From Dunaliella salina (lineage: Eukaryota > Chlorophyta > Chlorophyceae > Chlamydomonadales > Dunaliellaceae), in contig MU069470.1 of assembly GCA_002284615.2 (NCBI GenBank), positions 442,958 through 471,050 on the forward strand: 28,093 nucleotides of DNA. Direction: 5' to 3'. The notes under the pieces were generated by a model. It did no database searches. It saw nothing but the letters and a program-made list of their open reading frames with translations, and had not been told where the DNA came from. The position numbers and the translations under genes were made by a program. Positions 1 through 9,029 of the stretch are shown here, piece after piece; the first letter of the stretch is position 1, and each line of letters begins with the position of its first letter.

Positions 1-37
1 ACACACACACGCACACATACACACACATACATACACA
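1..37. repeat. (AC)n microsatellite at the window edge
   Basis: Alternating AC with a few AT and GC interruptions. The opposite end of the window is a GT repeat, so both ends sit in dinucleotide repeats, as expected if the assembly broke there. Confidence 0.9.
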
Positions 38-231
38 ATTGTAAGCTTTTCTCGACATTCAACCTGGGAATGTGCATGCTTTGAATATAATCAGATCCAG
101 GTCTGACATTATCAAGTTTCAAAAGGAAACCATGTTAGTTTTGCAAGTTTCCCAGGCGGTCATGTGTGCACCAAAATCAAGCTATGTCCTCCCTCAGTAA
201 AGTGTACATGCTCTGTGTATTTGCCTCCCAC

Positions 232-398
232 CTGCTTGCTAAAAGAGCCACGCAATGGAAGTCCGGCGTTGGGCTGCTGCAGGGCCCCTCCTTGCCTGTT
301 GCCTGCCAGTCCACCCGAGCCTTGGCCACCAGCAGGCTTCACAGGAATCTTGCCCAGGCCTTGTAGCCGCTTCACCTGCCCTGCTGTTGCTTTACTGC

Positions 399-446
<48 letters not shown>

Positions 447-819
447 GCCCCTCATCTCGCTTACTTCGTTTTGGATTTGGCTGCTCTGCAGGGAAGGGAC
501 GTGCGCTGCTAGGGGCTTGGGATGGGCCTGCTGGGAGCCCAGGCTCCCCATGTGTGCTGCCATGTGTTTCAGATGGCTGGGCTTCTTTTTGCTGGTGACA
601 GTACCCATTCCTGTGGGCTGCCGAAAGCTGAGCCGCTTCTCTTTTGCTGCCTTCATGGGCTGTGAGGTCTATATGGTGAGGTTTTTGTGTCTGGCACGAG
701 GCATCCGGCTCATTAACAAAGCCAAAGGCTTGAAAAGGGTTGGAAGAGGAGGGTGGCTGCACCATGTTTCTGATGCTGAGATGTGGCTTTTTAGTAATGC
801 CAGGCTGGTTGGGCTCCAT
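232..819 (-). CDS. PolyQ, NLS-bearing protein, first coding exon (partial gene)
   Basis: Function not recognised. The frame is open from 921 down to 160. The first ATG (817-819) has A at -3 and G at +4, so I chose it as the start. The encoded segment (196 codons) is low complexity: an S/P/F-rich start, a basic PNPKRSKRDEG stretch resembling a nuclear localisation signal, a run of 14 glutamines coded by pure CAG (400-441), then a G/K/Q-rich tail. A strong donor (CAG|GTGGGA) ends the exon at 232, after SKQ; without splicing the frame stops at 160. Further exons would lie left of the window. A pyrimidine-rich CAG just upstream (near 880) could be an acceptor for a 5'UTR exon, and the ATATAA there could instead be a TATA-like element. 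Known: such polyQ plus NLS proteins are often transcriptional or RNA regulators. Inferred: nuclear role. Confidence 0.55.
400..441. repeat. (CTG)14 trinucleotide run
   Basis: Fourteen perfect CTG units on the plus strand, read as CAG glutamine codons on the minus strand inside the polyQ exon. Pure repeats like this are length-variable. Confidence 0.95.
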
Positions 820-919
820 TCTCCCTCCTTTGTTGGTTTGCAAATGGTTTAGACCTCTGATTTTAAGCCCATTATATCTGCCAAGAAGGGTGCACTTTGG
901 GTTTTTGATATTAGGAGAT

Positions 920-2630
920 CATCCTTTCCAGAAGATAGAGAACAGAGCGAGGGCTCTCTAACTTTTGATTTTTGAATACAACGCAAACAAGATACCGAAA
1001 CGGCGGAGAGTGTGTGTCGGCATGGTCTCCACTGCGAGCTGGTTTTTGAAGGTATGTTCGGCTACCGTAATCTTGTATCTGCTCCTGTTGCTTATGGTGG
1101 CTCTCATTATGATTTGCTCCATCGTCGGTCCCAAAACACTTGAATGTTTGCGCGTGGCACGCTGCACCGTTCAGAGAGGTGAAATCACCGCTGGACAGCT
1201 CAGATTTTCAGCTTTTCAAAACTGCATTCCCCATAAAAAGCACATCACCAGACTCCTCAGGGCATGAGCTTTCTGGCAAGCTGCTGTTTACTTGTGCCAT
1301 CGGGTCCATTCATGTTGAATTTTTTCTTGCTAGTGGTCCCCCAGAAGTTAACTTATGAGCCCCTGGCGGGCCATGGAGTCTCAAAAATCCTCTGGCATTG
1401 GGTGGTCGCAGTGCTCCCAATTCAAACCCTCCGTGAATCTCAGCTTAAGCAATCAGAGCCCACAGACAGACAACCTATCAACCCAGTCAAATCCGATGAA
1501 GATGCAGGGCTTGGTGTCCCACATGTTGGATGAGCCTCACAGCAATAACATGGTGAACTGTGCTCACAATTTTGAGGCACTGAGATCACTTTGCATGCAC
1601 TTCTCCTGGTTATGGGTGGGGCTATTCAAGTGCGTACTCCATGATTCAGAAGGCTAAGAATAGTTACTCTGTTTGATTGAATCACAATTGTGGGGACTTA
1701 TTGCCAGCTGGTGCACTGAATGCTTGACAAATTTTTGGCTCTTTAGTTCATCCTGACGCCATCAAATAGCCCTCCAAGACCATGCTTGCTTGGAAAGGCA
1801 ATGCCCAATATGTGCACGTTGTGCACAAAATAATTTCAAGAGATGCCAAAGAAATCAACTGCCTGCGCCATCTCCATTGCTTTGAGCTGAAAAAACAGCC
1901 AGAATTTTGTTAGCGTTGTTTCCTACCTTCAGATGAGTCTGACTCACGGCTCTTTGAGCCAATGCATCCCTCTTCCCACCCTTGATGTAGATAGATAACC
2001 CTCTGCCTTCACAAGTTTCTCCTTTCAAGATTGTGTGGGCCAAAAAATCTTGAGAGCGCAAGAAAGGCTCTTACGGAAGGAAATGCTGTTTGCTGAGCAT
2101 CTCTCAGAATACCATACCTTGAATGGTGCAACAGGGAGTCATATTGTACTAGGGTTCTACCGACTTTTTGCTCACATGTTACTGACATTGCTGGCGTCCA
2201 TGATCTCTTAATGTGCCGCTAAGGAGATACATTCTGCATCAAGATGTTTGCCAAAGTCAGCGAGTCCATGTGACTTGGAAAAGGTTAAAGAAAGGAAAGG
2301 CCACAAAAGGAAGGCCTTGTCCTCCTTCCCCCTAACACACCCCATCCAGGTGCGGAGAAAGCACTCAGCCATCAATTGCTGATACCTACGAGCATGTCCA
2401 ATTTAATGTGCCACCTTACTGACATGACAGGAAATCTTAGGTCAAAGGATACATGCAATTCCATAGCTGACAGGTTTGCTTTGATAGCCAACTAGCAATT
2501 ATGAGGAACCTTCTGGTGCTGCTGGTGAGGCCTTTGACGTCCCAGTTAAGGGAACTTCCCTTTATGCACACAGTCTCATGTGTAGACTTTCCTTTTTTTC
2601 TAGAAGATCTTCTGGTAAAGCTGCTGGACC
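920..2630. other. Intergenic stretch between two minus-strand genes
   Basis: No convincing gene. It should contain the 3'UTR of the phosphatase gene (stop codon at 2631-2633) and upstream sequence of the polyQ gene. A plus-strand frame at 1355-1657 has a good Kozak ATG at 1373 and a possible donor at 1552, and its product is S/Q/N-rich like other coding sequence here, but nothing else supports it. A LINE 3' fragment lies at 1921-2030. Confidence 0.5.
1921..2030 (+). mobile_element. LINE 3'UTR fragment (hairpin family)
   Basis: Shares a chain of blocks with 23931-24045 (same strand) and 22716-22830 (opposite strand): ACTCAYGGCTC, a short loop, GAGCCAA, a CTTCC-like block, TTGATGTAG, CTCTGCC, then a T/C-rich tail. 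The hairpin GGCTC-TTT-GAGCC is at 1948-1960. No coding part remains, so it is a heavily 5'-truncated old insertion. Confidence 0.55.
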
Positions 2631-2750
2631 TCAAATAGGCTCCTGACTTATGTCCAGCTGGCAACCAGCTGCATGAGCCTCCTCCACCAATCTGCAGAAG
2701 CTTGTTTTTGCATTAATGCGCAACTTTACGTTGCCGGCATCTCCTTGCAC
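2631..2750 (-). CDS. Phosphatase exon 9 (terminal)
   Basis: Acceptor GATGTTGCAG, then 39 codons and TGA. It continues exon 8 in phase 0 (YAVQ to VQGDAGNVKLRINAKTSF) and ends LDISQEPI. The exon is uninterrupted and its alternating hydrophobic pattern fits the preceding beta-rich segment. The next downstream gene start is about 1.8 kb away. Confidence 0.7.
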   Translation of the reverse strand: MQGDAGNVKLRINAKTSFCRLVEEAHAAGCQLDISQEPI

Positions 2751-3188
2751 CTGCAACATCAGGGTCCATGGTCAGTGCAAGCACTAATTGGCAAAAGCAG
2801 CATTTGCGTAAGTCCTTCAGTCAGTGCATTGGGTCAGCAAAAAAGGAACAAGCCAGGTGCATCGCGCAAGGCGCTCTTGTTGATGCTTCTCTGTTCTTCC
2901 TATGTACCTACAAGGGCAGTCCCCCTCAGGAAGCAGACATAGTATAAGAAGCTGTTTTGAAGTGTCTTCTTTAAGCGCAAAATGACAAAGAAAAGGGCAT
3001 CATCCACAAAGATGCAACCCCAGCATCATCTCCTTTGTCCCTCTGAACATCTTGTGGGAACATCATTGTGTCCTGTGATTAAGCATAAGACTGTGCACAA
3101 AGGCCTGCGCTCCCTGTGTACAAACTCTCACACCTTCATGGGATAGGAAATTCTTGCTTGCACAAGTGATGATGCATCATAAGCTCAC

Positions 3189-3497
3189 CTGTACAGCATA
3201 TTGTGTGCCATCATCACTGGTGTATTTTCCTTTCATTTTGAAGCGCCCATTCTCAATGCTCACAAGGTGCAGGATAGCACCCAAGGGTACAGAGGAGGGA
3301 TCTGCTCTTGATGGTCCTTGGGGCCTCAATCGCAGCCCTATCACTGCACTTGCCAGATCGCCTGTTGCTGCTGAGGCTTTCACTGCTGCAGCAGAGCCCT
3401 TGGGATGAAGCAGCTGCTGCAGGCCCACACTCTTGCTTGCCTCTAGGGGGTGGTTGCGCAAGTACTTGCGAACATCACTGGGACTCGATTCACCCAT
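3189..3497 (-). CDS. Phosphatase exon 8, C-terminal extension
   Basis: 103 codons in phase 0, with a textbook acceptor (TCTTTCCCTGCAG) and donor (CAG|GTGAGC). It begins MGESSPSDVRKYLRNHPLEA, resembling the end of plant NIF-type phosphatases (DVQKYV-HPF), then an A/S/G/K-rich linker, then VPLGAILHLVSIENGRFKM and KYTSDDGTQYAVQ, which look like beta strands of a small unrecognised module continued in exon 9. Confidence 0.8.
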
Positions 3498-3604
3498 CTG
3501 CAGGGAAAGATGTCATATGTTGCTGCATGCTGTGGCAATGCACAATTTCTGACGACACATGGCAGGTGGCTGAGGTGAACCCTCTGCCTTGCGCTGAGAC
3601 ATAC

Positions 3605-3683
3605 CTTGAGTAGGTAAGTTGCTAGGCTGTCTAAGGTGTTTTTTTTTGCATTCAAGTACCTTGGCAGCACCAAAGTTGGGGAC
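3605..3683 (-). pseudogene. Phosphatase exon 7 with +1 at an A9 run
   Basis: 79 nt, where 78 are needed to keep phase 0 at both ends. The first half reads VPNFGAAKVLECKK in the frame arriving from exon 6 (NGIV joined to VPNF); the second half reads NTLDSLATYLLK in the frame required by exon 8. The switch is inside nine consecutive A residues (plus-strand T at 3639-3647). Eight would restore the frame, so a homopolymer length error or a real insertion is the simplest explanation. Confidence 0.7.
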
Positions 3684-3817
3684 CTGCATTTGAGGTCAGG
3701 GGCATCAAGATAAAAGGGGCAGAGAAAAAACTCAACAACCTTCATCAATACTATTTAGTAAAGGGAACCAAGTCAGTAACAGCACCACTGACACTTGCAC
3801 AAACCATCATCAACACT

Positions 3818-3851
<34 letters not shown>

Positions 3852-4569
3852 AGCAAGAGCCATCCACACCATCCTGGAGGACACAGCCTGGACGCATCAC
3901 CCCAGCAGATCTACCATAGAGCAGCAGGAGGAACAGCACACAGAGCATCAACAAAATTAACACAGCGGAAAAGGGGGAACAGGAGCCCCCTCAAGCCTCT
4001 CTTCGAGAAGTTTCATGATCGGCGGGTCACAGCCATTCAGCTCTCCACAGGTTGCGCTGCAAGACAACCCAAACCCCTATGCCGACAACCTGCTAACGGA
4101 CTTCCCAAGTTGGATCCATCAAGGTGTAGGGGATTTGGTGGAAGGAGCATTAGTGGCGCTTGCTCCTGCATGGGTTCCCAGCGGGCGGGCGGCCATGGTA
4201 TCCCATGAGCTAGAAGCTCTGCGTGTGTGTGGCGCCACAAGTTGCGCGCAGCAGATGCAGCCTGCTCTTTGATTTGGGTCCTCCAGCAGAGATACCACGT
4301 CTGTTGGTCCTGTCCCTGTGCTCAAGCGCCTGTCCAGATTTTAGCCAAGAAACTGCCAAGTAGTATTACAGTGCTTTCCCTTCGTGTTTGGTTGCTAACA
4401 TCCCCCTTGCACCAGGATGAATTCCCAGGTCTGGTGGGTAGCCTTCCTGTAATCCTTGAAGGCTATGGTGAAATCTCGATTCGTAGTTGATAACAACCTG
4501 AAGGAGCGGTGCGCAAACACCATCCTAGAAGGTCTCCGAGACTTTGTGCAAAAGCAGGCAAGCACTTAC
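3684..4569 (-). other. Intron 6 of the phosphatase gene
   Basis: About 886 bp between exons 6 and 7. It contains a perfect (AGC)10 run at 3818-3847 and open frames on both strands at 4015-4325, which I could not tie to any gene. A tempting short 72-bp intron ending at 4498 was rejected because exon 7 continues the protein family pattern. Confidence 0.6.
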
Positions 4570-4683
4570 CACAATCCCGTTTGCGGCATCTTCTGCAAAC
4601 TTCCTTTCTTCATTATCGAGCAGGAGAGTGTTCTTGGGGCCAAACTCGGGCAACTTCTTCACACCTGTTGATGTGTAGCGAAG
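4570..4683 (-). CDS. Phosphatase exon 6, motif IV
   Basis: 38 codons, phase 0 to 0, acceptor GATATTCAG and donor GTG|GTAAGT. Encodes LPEFGPKNTLLLDNEERKF and FAEDAANGIV. The pattern PE, NT, D-N/D, F, NG, I/V is shared with UBLCP1-type CTD phosphatases (from memory), where the acidic pair coordinates Mg2+. Confidence 0.8.
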
Positions 4684-6349
4684 CTGAATATCTTCATTTC
4701 ATTAGTGCGTGTGTATGCTAAGCGGTCTCGCAAACCCTGATAAGTTATAAGCACTTGCCTTTCTGTCCTCATGGATCCGGGCTTCGGACAATTGGCATTC
4801 ATCTAGGAACCAAATTGCTCATGTGAACTCGTATACTCTCAGGGGGAATCAGCTGGAGCACATGCCCCGATATGATCCTTCTTTGCATTCAAAGGGCACT
4901 AATTCTCAGTTACTTTATTTGATCAGAACAACATTAACTTCAAACTATAGCTTAAATTACAAGCTATTCAGGAATGTGCGCAGAATTTTGTAAGGTGCCC
5001 TGCGTGCTCAAATAGAGTAGGTAGAATCTCAGTGGGTCGTGTAAACCCTCATTTGACCATACAACACCAACCACAGGGTCTTTTCACCCCACTTCTTTGC
5101 AATGAAATTCAATTAGTATGAGGACTCCAAACTACCAGAAATCATTGAATTTGAATTTTGCAATAGATGGTCCATAATGGAAAATTCATGCAAAAAGTAC
5201 CTGATTTGGGCCTCAGCTTGTATTCTCTTCCAAAAAAAAAAGCTTGAAATGCAGGAGCGCAGAAAATTTGGTTTTCCCAAACAAATTAGAAACTCCAAGC
5301 CATCCTTTGGATAGTGAAACAGGCATCAAGCAAAGCACTAAATGCTGGAATTCAACACTTTAAATTCGAGAAGTCCTTGCATTTGATGGTTGAAATGATT
5401 GCATGAAGTGTGCCAGCCTTCGACCGCTCTTGATCTGATGCATTCAGTAATTGCAGACCTGTATCTTAGCATCCTGTAACAATAAGCATCCTGTAATGAT
5501 AAGAGATTTTGGTAATGATGGCAAAGTACAGAATCACAATTGGGTGTGTGCCTTCTCCTGACCCAGGAAGGTCAGTCTTTCCTTGCCCTCATTCTCTTTT
5601 TTGAGCACAAGTACACACTGGACCAAACAAATCACTTTTGCAAAGTCGTCCTTCTATAGAAATATTGATCATCTAAAGTGTGCCTGCAGAGGCCAAGGAA
5701 AGACCCTACAATGACCGACCCCAGACCATTAGGCAAGAGGACTCAGTGACTTAGAAGCACAGAGTGGTCGGGACGAACATATTGTGGAAAGATTGACTGG
5801 ACAGCCTACTCCTGTGAAAGGTCATATCACAGTACTACAACTTTTCCCTAACTCATAGCCCAATACTGCATCCAACATTTTTTCCTGTACTGTTTACCCC
5901 CAGCCTCTTCTTTATCCTCCCTGCCTCCTGGTGCCTTCCTTGCTTGTAAACTTCTGAATCTGCTGGTCTTCTCCACTCTCCTGTCTTTAGTGTTCAGGTG
6001 GAGACTGGTTTCATACAGCATACATGATTTTTCTTCCCCTCTTTATTCTGCACTTTTCTCCAGCCTTTTGCGCATTGTCATCCCGTACCCCCCAATCGAT
6101 GTTTGTTTGAACATTGTGTTGGCTTGATAAGATTTGTATATGATATTTGTTTGAATATTGTGGTTGGCTTGATAAGATTCGAGTCAAGAAATTGAAAGTG
6201 CATGTGCTGCAGTTTTTAAATATGTTATTCCACAATTTCATTATCTATCCTGAAGCTTAGGGCATTATTTCATTATCTATCCTAAAGCTTAGGGCATTAA
6301 AATACGGCACAGGAGCAATTCGTCCTCGTGCTTTTGCACCATGCCATAC
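4684..6349 (-). other. Intron 5 of the phosphatase gene, with tandem duplications
   Basis: About 1.67 kb, AT-richer than the exons. It holds two local duplications: a roughly 34-bp unit at 6102-6134 and 6146-6179 (TTTGTTTGAAYATTGTG core), and a 32-bp unit repeated head to tail at 6236-6267 and 6268-6299 with one mismatch. I see no further exon that phase agreement would require. Confidence 0.6.
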
Positions 6350-6413
6350 CTTGCTCAGGTCTCTTACTGTATCTCAGGGGTCTTTGCCGTCAGGATCAGG
6401 CTTATTCATATCC
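6350..6413 (-). pseudogene. Phosphatase exon 5 with in-frame UGA
   Basis: Acceptor TTGTCCAG at 6414-6415; donor AAG|GTATGG after 6350. The exon completes a split Arg codon (phase 2) and ends in phase 0: DMNKPDPDGKDP, stop, DTVRDLSK. The TGA is at 6374-6376. The other two frames stop almost at once, and reading is coherent on both sides of the TGA, so it is a substitution-type lesion and not a frameshift. TGG (Trp) is one single-base source; the family residue was not checked. Confidence 0.7.
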
Positions 6414-6993
6414 CTGGACAAGAACAAATTTGCAACATGTGGCTGTACACGCGAGTGTGAATTTTTAAAGCACACAAAGCAATTCTTGTAGGGTTGGCAT
6501 GGTGTATCTGAGAACTTCCTGTTATTCTCACCTGTCCAGGACAGCAGTAAGCTGGCTGCGTGTCTGAGGCGCCAAGAGGGCATGTAGACTAGCCTGGATG
6601 TCTTGTTGCATCATGCTGCTGTACACTGCAACCTTGAAGTGCCCTGTGCTTGTCTGCATTTGTGGAGAGGATCGATTGCACTTCCTAGCTCTATAGAGCT
6701 TTAGGGGAGCATGGTTCAGGCAAAAGAGAAAGTGCAGCCTTCTCATGCAGACAAAAACGTATCTTTTGCTTTACATACACGTTGAAATGTTTGGCACAGG
6801 CAGCAAACACCTCAACGTAGGAGCAAACAAGTAAACTCTCCTTACCAGTAGCTTGATGAAGTCCTCTATGCTAAACCTCTTGTAGTAAAACTGCACACGA
6901 GTTGATTTCAAAGGTATGTTACAAAATGCTAATGCTGAAGGTTCGCAGCCTCCGCTTCTCAGAATTTTCCTTGTGCTTCATATCTGCACTTGC

Positions 6994-7101
6994 CTTATGA
7001 CGCATACGAAAATCCGCCCACACGTTGTCTTGTGCTGCATATACAGATCCTCTCTCACATCGCCACTTCTCCCCCATTACACGATGTTTAGTCCTGTAGC
7101 A
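6994..7101 (-). CDS. Phosphatase exon 2, ends in a GC donor
   Basis: 36 codons, phase 0 at both ends. Acceptor is CATGCAG; the donor is AAG|GCAAGT, a GC-AG intron with an otherwise perfect consensus. The exon begins CYRTKH, directly continuing motif I (NGTI) as in relatives that read NGTLCYR. Reading through the donor stays open for 25 codons, but the next exon joins exactly at this site. Confidence 0.75.
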
Positions 7102-7258
7102 CTGCATGATCAGCAATCACAGAGTGATTTTGTTGGAATGAAAAAAGGAAACGTTTGCAGGAACTTTCAAGCCTCAGCATGTGCTTTAAAGCCCTCACAA
7201 TCGTGCCATTCACATCCAGCAGCAAGAGGATCTGTTGCCCTCCTGTACAGGATGCCAT

Positions 7259-7582
7259 GGTCAAAAATTTAGTCAAAGGTGCGATTTAATTCCAAACGTG
7301 CGCTTGATGGGAGTGCGTTTTGACCCTTTGCATTCGGGCTGGAATTGTGCGTTTTGGAATGAATACCAACTCCGTGAAAATCCGAAGAATGAACTAAACA
7401 TCGGTGTGAGAGTAGATAGCAAAGGGGCGCTGTTGAAAGCAAATCACATTCGTGAATCTCGTTGAATTTCAATCAAAGTGAAAACAAATTTGTGCCGTTG
7501 CAATCTCTTGAGATTTAGAACTCATTGTCAGCGCGTTGTTGGCGCTGGTAGCAATTACTCAAGGTAGAAAAGTTAAAGTTGT
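7259..7582. other. 5' flank of the phosphatase gene
   Basis: No gene seen. It should carry the 5'UTR and promoter of the minus-strand phosphatase gene, but I find no clear TATA box or other motif. It ends against a LINE fragment. Confidence 0.4.
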
Positions 7583-8345
7583 TTGCTGTCTGTTGGATTG
7601 CCCTCCAGGTGGTCAAGGGCTGTACAGATCTGTCTAGACACCGTCACAAATTTATATGAAAATGCCACTACTCAAGCAAGGCTGCCCTCAGGGGCTAGCA
7701 CTAGCAAATTCATGTTGACAGAGGTACAATTCAAGGTGATACACTCTCACCCTTTCTCTTTCTCCTTTACATGGAGCCCCTCCTGCGTTGGCTGCATGTT
7801 GGAGGACGCGGCTATAAACATGGTTGTGTCCCAGATCAAAACACCACTGGCAACCACCTTGCAAATAACCTTGGCAGCGCTGCCTTTGCTGATGACCTCC
7901 TCTGCCCAACTAGCACAATACAAGACCTGAAAGCACAAGCCAGAAAACTCACTCTCTACTCTGACTGGGCCGCACTCATTATTTCCGGCAGCAAGACTAA
8001 GGCTACCGGCATTCTGCACAGCCATCCCAGAAACGATCACAATGGAGTGACTCCATCTCAAGCTCTCCATCAAAGGCTTCAGGGGAAAATAGAAATTCAA
8101 GGACAGAAGGCTCAGCCCCTCACAACAAATGAGCCCTTCCTCTATCTGGGAGTTCAAATGACAATGGACCTGAACTGGAAGCACCATATTCAGCGTATGA
8201 CTTGTGACCTCAAAAATAAGCTAGATAATTTTGATGCATCCTATGCATCCCCGCGCCAAGTGCTAAACATAGTCCGCACAGCCATAATCCCTAGCCTTGC
8301 ATACTCTTTTGCAGTAACTCCCCTACTGACCTTATTATCTGGGAC
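7583..8345 (+). pseudogene. LINE reverse transcriptase fragment
   Basis: Partial copy of the RT in the long LINE at 14.3-21.8 kb, covering about 15420-16150 of it. Shared blocks: TVTNLYENATTQARL, then after a frameshift and stop RGTIQGDTLSPFLFLLYMEP, RWLHVGGRGYKHGC, AAFADDLL (catalytic DD at 7885-7896), TLYSDWAALIISGSKTKAT and the start of the thumb (IVRTAIIPSLAYSFAVTP). It keeps canonical GDTLSP in motif B, which the long copy has lost. Both 5' and 3' parts are missing and flanking DNA is unrelated, so it is a relic. Confidence 0.85.
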
Positions 8346-8448
8346 ACCATGATTGTAACAATTGTGAAAAGGCAGAGCCCGGAATGTAGTATAAGGCTAT
8401 TGTAAGCCTTGTATGATTGTTATGTTCCTCCCCACCCTCCTGAGCTCG

Positions 8449-8520
8449 TGTCCTCGTGAGCTTAACACAACCAAAGAAACCCGAAGGTTTTTAAATGTTA
8501 GTCTCAAACGCGGCCAGTGG
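8449..8520 (+). repeat. Diverged direct repeat, copy 1
   Basis: Shares CCTCGTGAGCTT, AACACAAC, TGTTAGTC and CGCGGCCAGTGG, in the same order, with 8724-8810. It contains a small inverted repeat, AAACC-CGAA-GGTTT. The pair could be LTR or SINE-end remnants next to the gypsy element. Confidence 0.5.
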
Positions 8521-8574
8521 GCAATTACAAATCACGCTCAGTGACCTTCGAGGAGAACTTCCGCTTTTTCCTCT

Positions 8575-8665
8575 GTGTCTGTCCCAGGGATAGAACCAAG
8601 GACCTCATGCATGTGAGATTATGGGTGGCCCTGGATCGGCTTCGCTTACCAATGTAACACTCGTA
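8575..8665 (-). mobile_element. tRNA-like SINE relic
   Basis: Read on the minus strand it has an A-box-like CATTGGTAAGCG (about 8643-8654), an anticodon-arm-like CTCACATGCATGAGG and a B-box-like GGTTCTATCCC (8587-8597), in tRNA order and roughly tRNA spacing. This is the usual architecture of a tRNA-derived (tRNA-Ala-like) SINE head. Base pairing is too imperfect for a functional tRNA. It sits between the two direct repeats. Confidence 0.4.
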
Positions 8666-8723
8666 AAGAGGCAATTTGGGATGCAACAGGAGGCGCTCAA
8701 AGGCACCCACCCGAGCTTGCGGC

Positions 8724-8810
8724 CTCGTGAGCTTCAACACAACTTGAGAACCCTTGGGTTTTACGTGTTAGTCACTCAATGAGGGAGGACAACCCGCGGC
8801 CAGTGGTTGA
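8724..8810 (+). repeat. Diverged direct repeat, copy 2
   Basis: Second copy of the 8449-8520 unit, about 275 bp downstream. Its inverted repeat is AACCC-TT-GGGTT where copy 1 has AAACC-CGAA-GGTTT, so the stem is kept while bases differ. It lies just before the gypsy pol remnant. Confidence 0.5.
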
Positions 8811-9029
8811 AAGACCTTTGGGGAAGACATATTGCCAAAGTGTGTTATCACCAGGGATCTCATGTGCGCGCAAAGCGCAGAGCATAAGGGGGACGTGGAA
8901 TACGCGGCGAGGCAAAAGCAGCTTGCACTCCAGCTTCAATTGCAGCTTGCAATTGTTGAGACACAGACTGCTCACCCGAATTGCGCTTCCCGGTGTGCTT
9001 TTCCTTCTTTTGCTTGTCAGCCCTGGCCT

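Larger units (their letters stand above)
2631..7258 (-). pseudogene. HAD/FCP1-like phosphatase gene, nine exons, with UGA and frameshift
   Basis: Exons: 7199-7258, 6994-7101, 6847-6891, 6532-6653, 6350-6413, 4570-4683, 3605-3683, 3189-3497, 2631-2750. Each ends at a splice consensus and every junction phase agrees, giving about 339 codons. Start ATG 7256-7258 (ACCATGG context); stop TGA 2631-2633. Domain order: HAD motif I LLLLDVNGTI (residues 11-20; the second Asp is Asn, as in plant DLNG proteins), CYRTKH, FYYKRFSIEDFIKLL, motif II FKVAVYSSM, then LPEFGPKNTLLLDNEERKF with the DN of motif IV. This matches the NLI-interacting-factor/FCP1/UBLCP1 phosphatase fold, which acts on phosphoserine or phosphothreonine proteins such as RNA polymerase II CTD. 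No ubiquitin-like domain precedes it. The last roughly 130 residues, after VRKYLRNHPL, form an extension I do not recognise. An in-frame UGA (exon 5) and one extra base (exon 7) break it: true pseudogene or assembly errors. Confidence 0.8.

Noticed and set aside
164..598. Plus-strand frames with Cys14 or Ala runs over the CTG repeat
   Set aside because: They are shadows of the CAG-coded glutamine run on the minus strand, where splice sites and a good start codon exist.
1355..1657. Plus-strand gene MESQKSSGIGWSQ with a Kozak ATG at 1373
   Set aside because: Only a start context and one possible donor support it; no second exon or family match was found. Left as unresolved.
3795..4208. Poly-Ala protein of 137 residues on the plus strand
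   Set aside because: It is the reading of an (AGC)10 repeat within an intron, with no supporting homology.
4015..4272. Plus-strand frame LQDNPNPYADNLLTDFPSWI inside an intron
   Set aside because: Composition looks protein-like, but the opposite strand is equally open (NLWRHTHAELLAHG), splice sites are weak and it lies in an intron of a well-supported gene.
4366..4497. A minus-strand open stretch (VVINYESRFHHSLQGLQEG to TAA at 4366) as the exon after motif IV
   Set aside because: It joins in phase through a 72-bp intron, but exon 3605-3683 continues the family pattern (VPNF, NTLDSLATYL) and links in phase to exon 8, so this stretch is better read as intron.
6374..6376. Genetic-code change (UGA read as Trp) as an explanation of the stop in exon 5
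   Set aside because: UGA is used as the apparent terminator of the same gene (2631-2633) and of the plus-strand gene (25911-25913), so reassignment is not supported.
8575..8665. A functional tRNA-Ala gene
   Set aside because: A and B boxes are recognisable, but the acceptor and T stems do not pair properly, so a SINE relic fits better.
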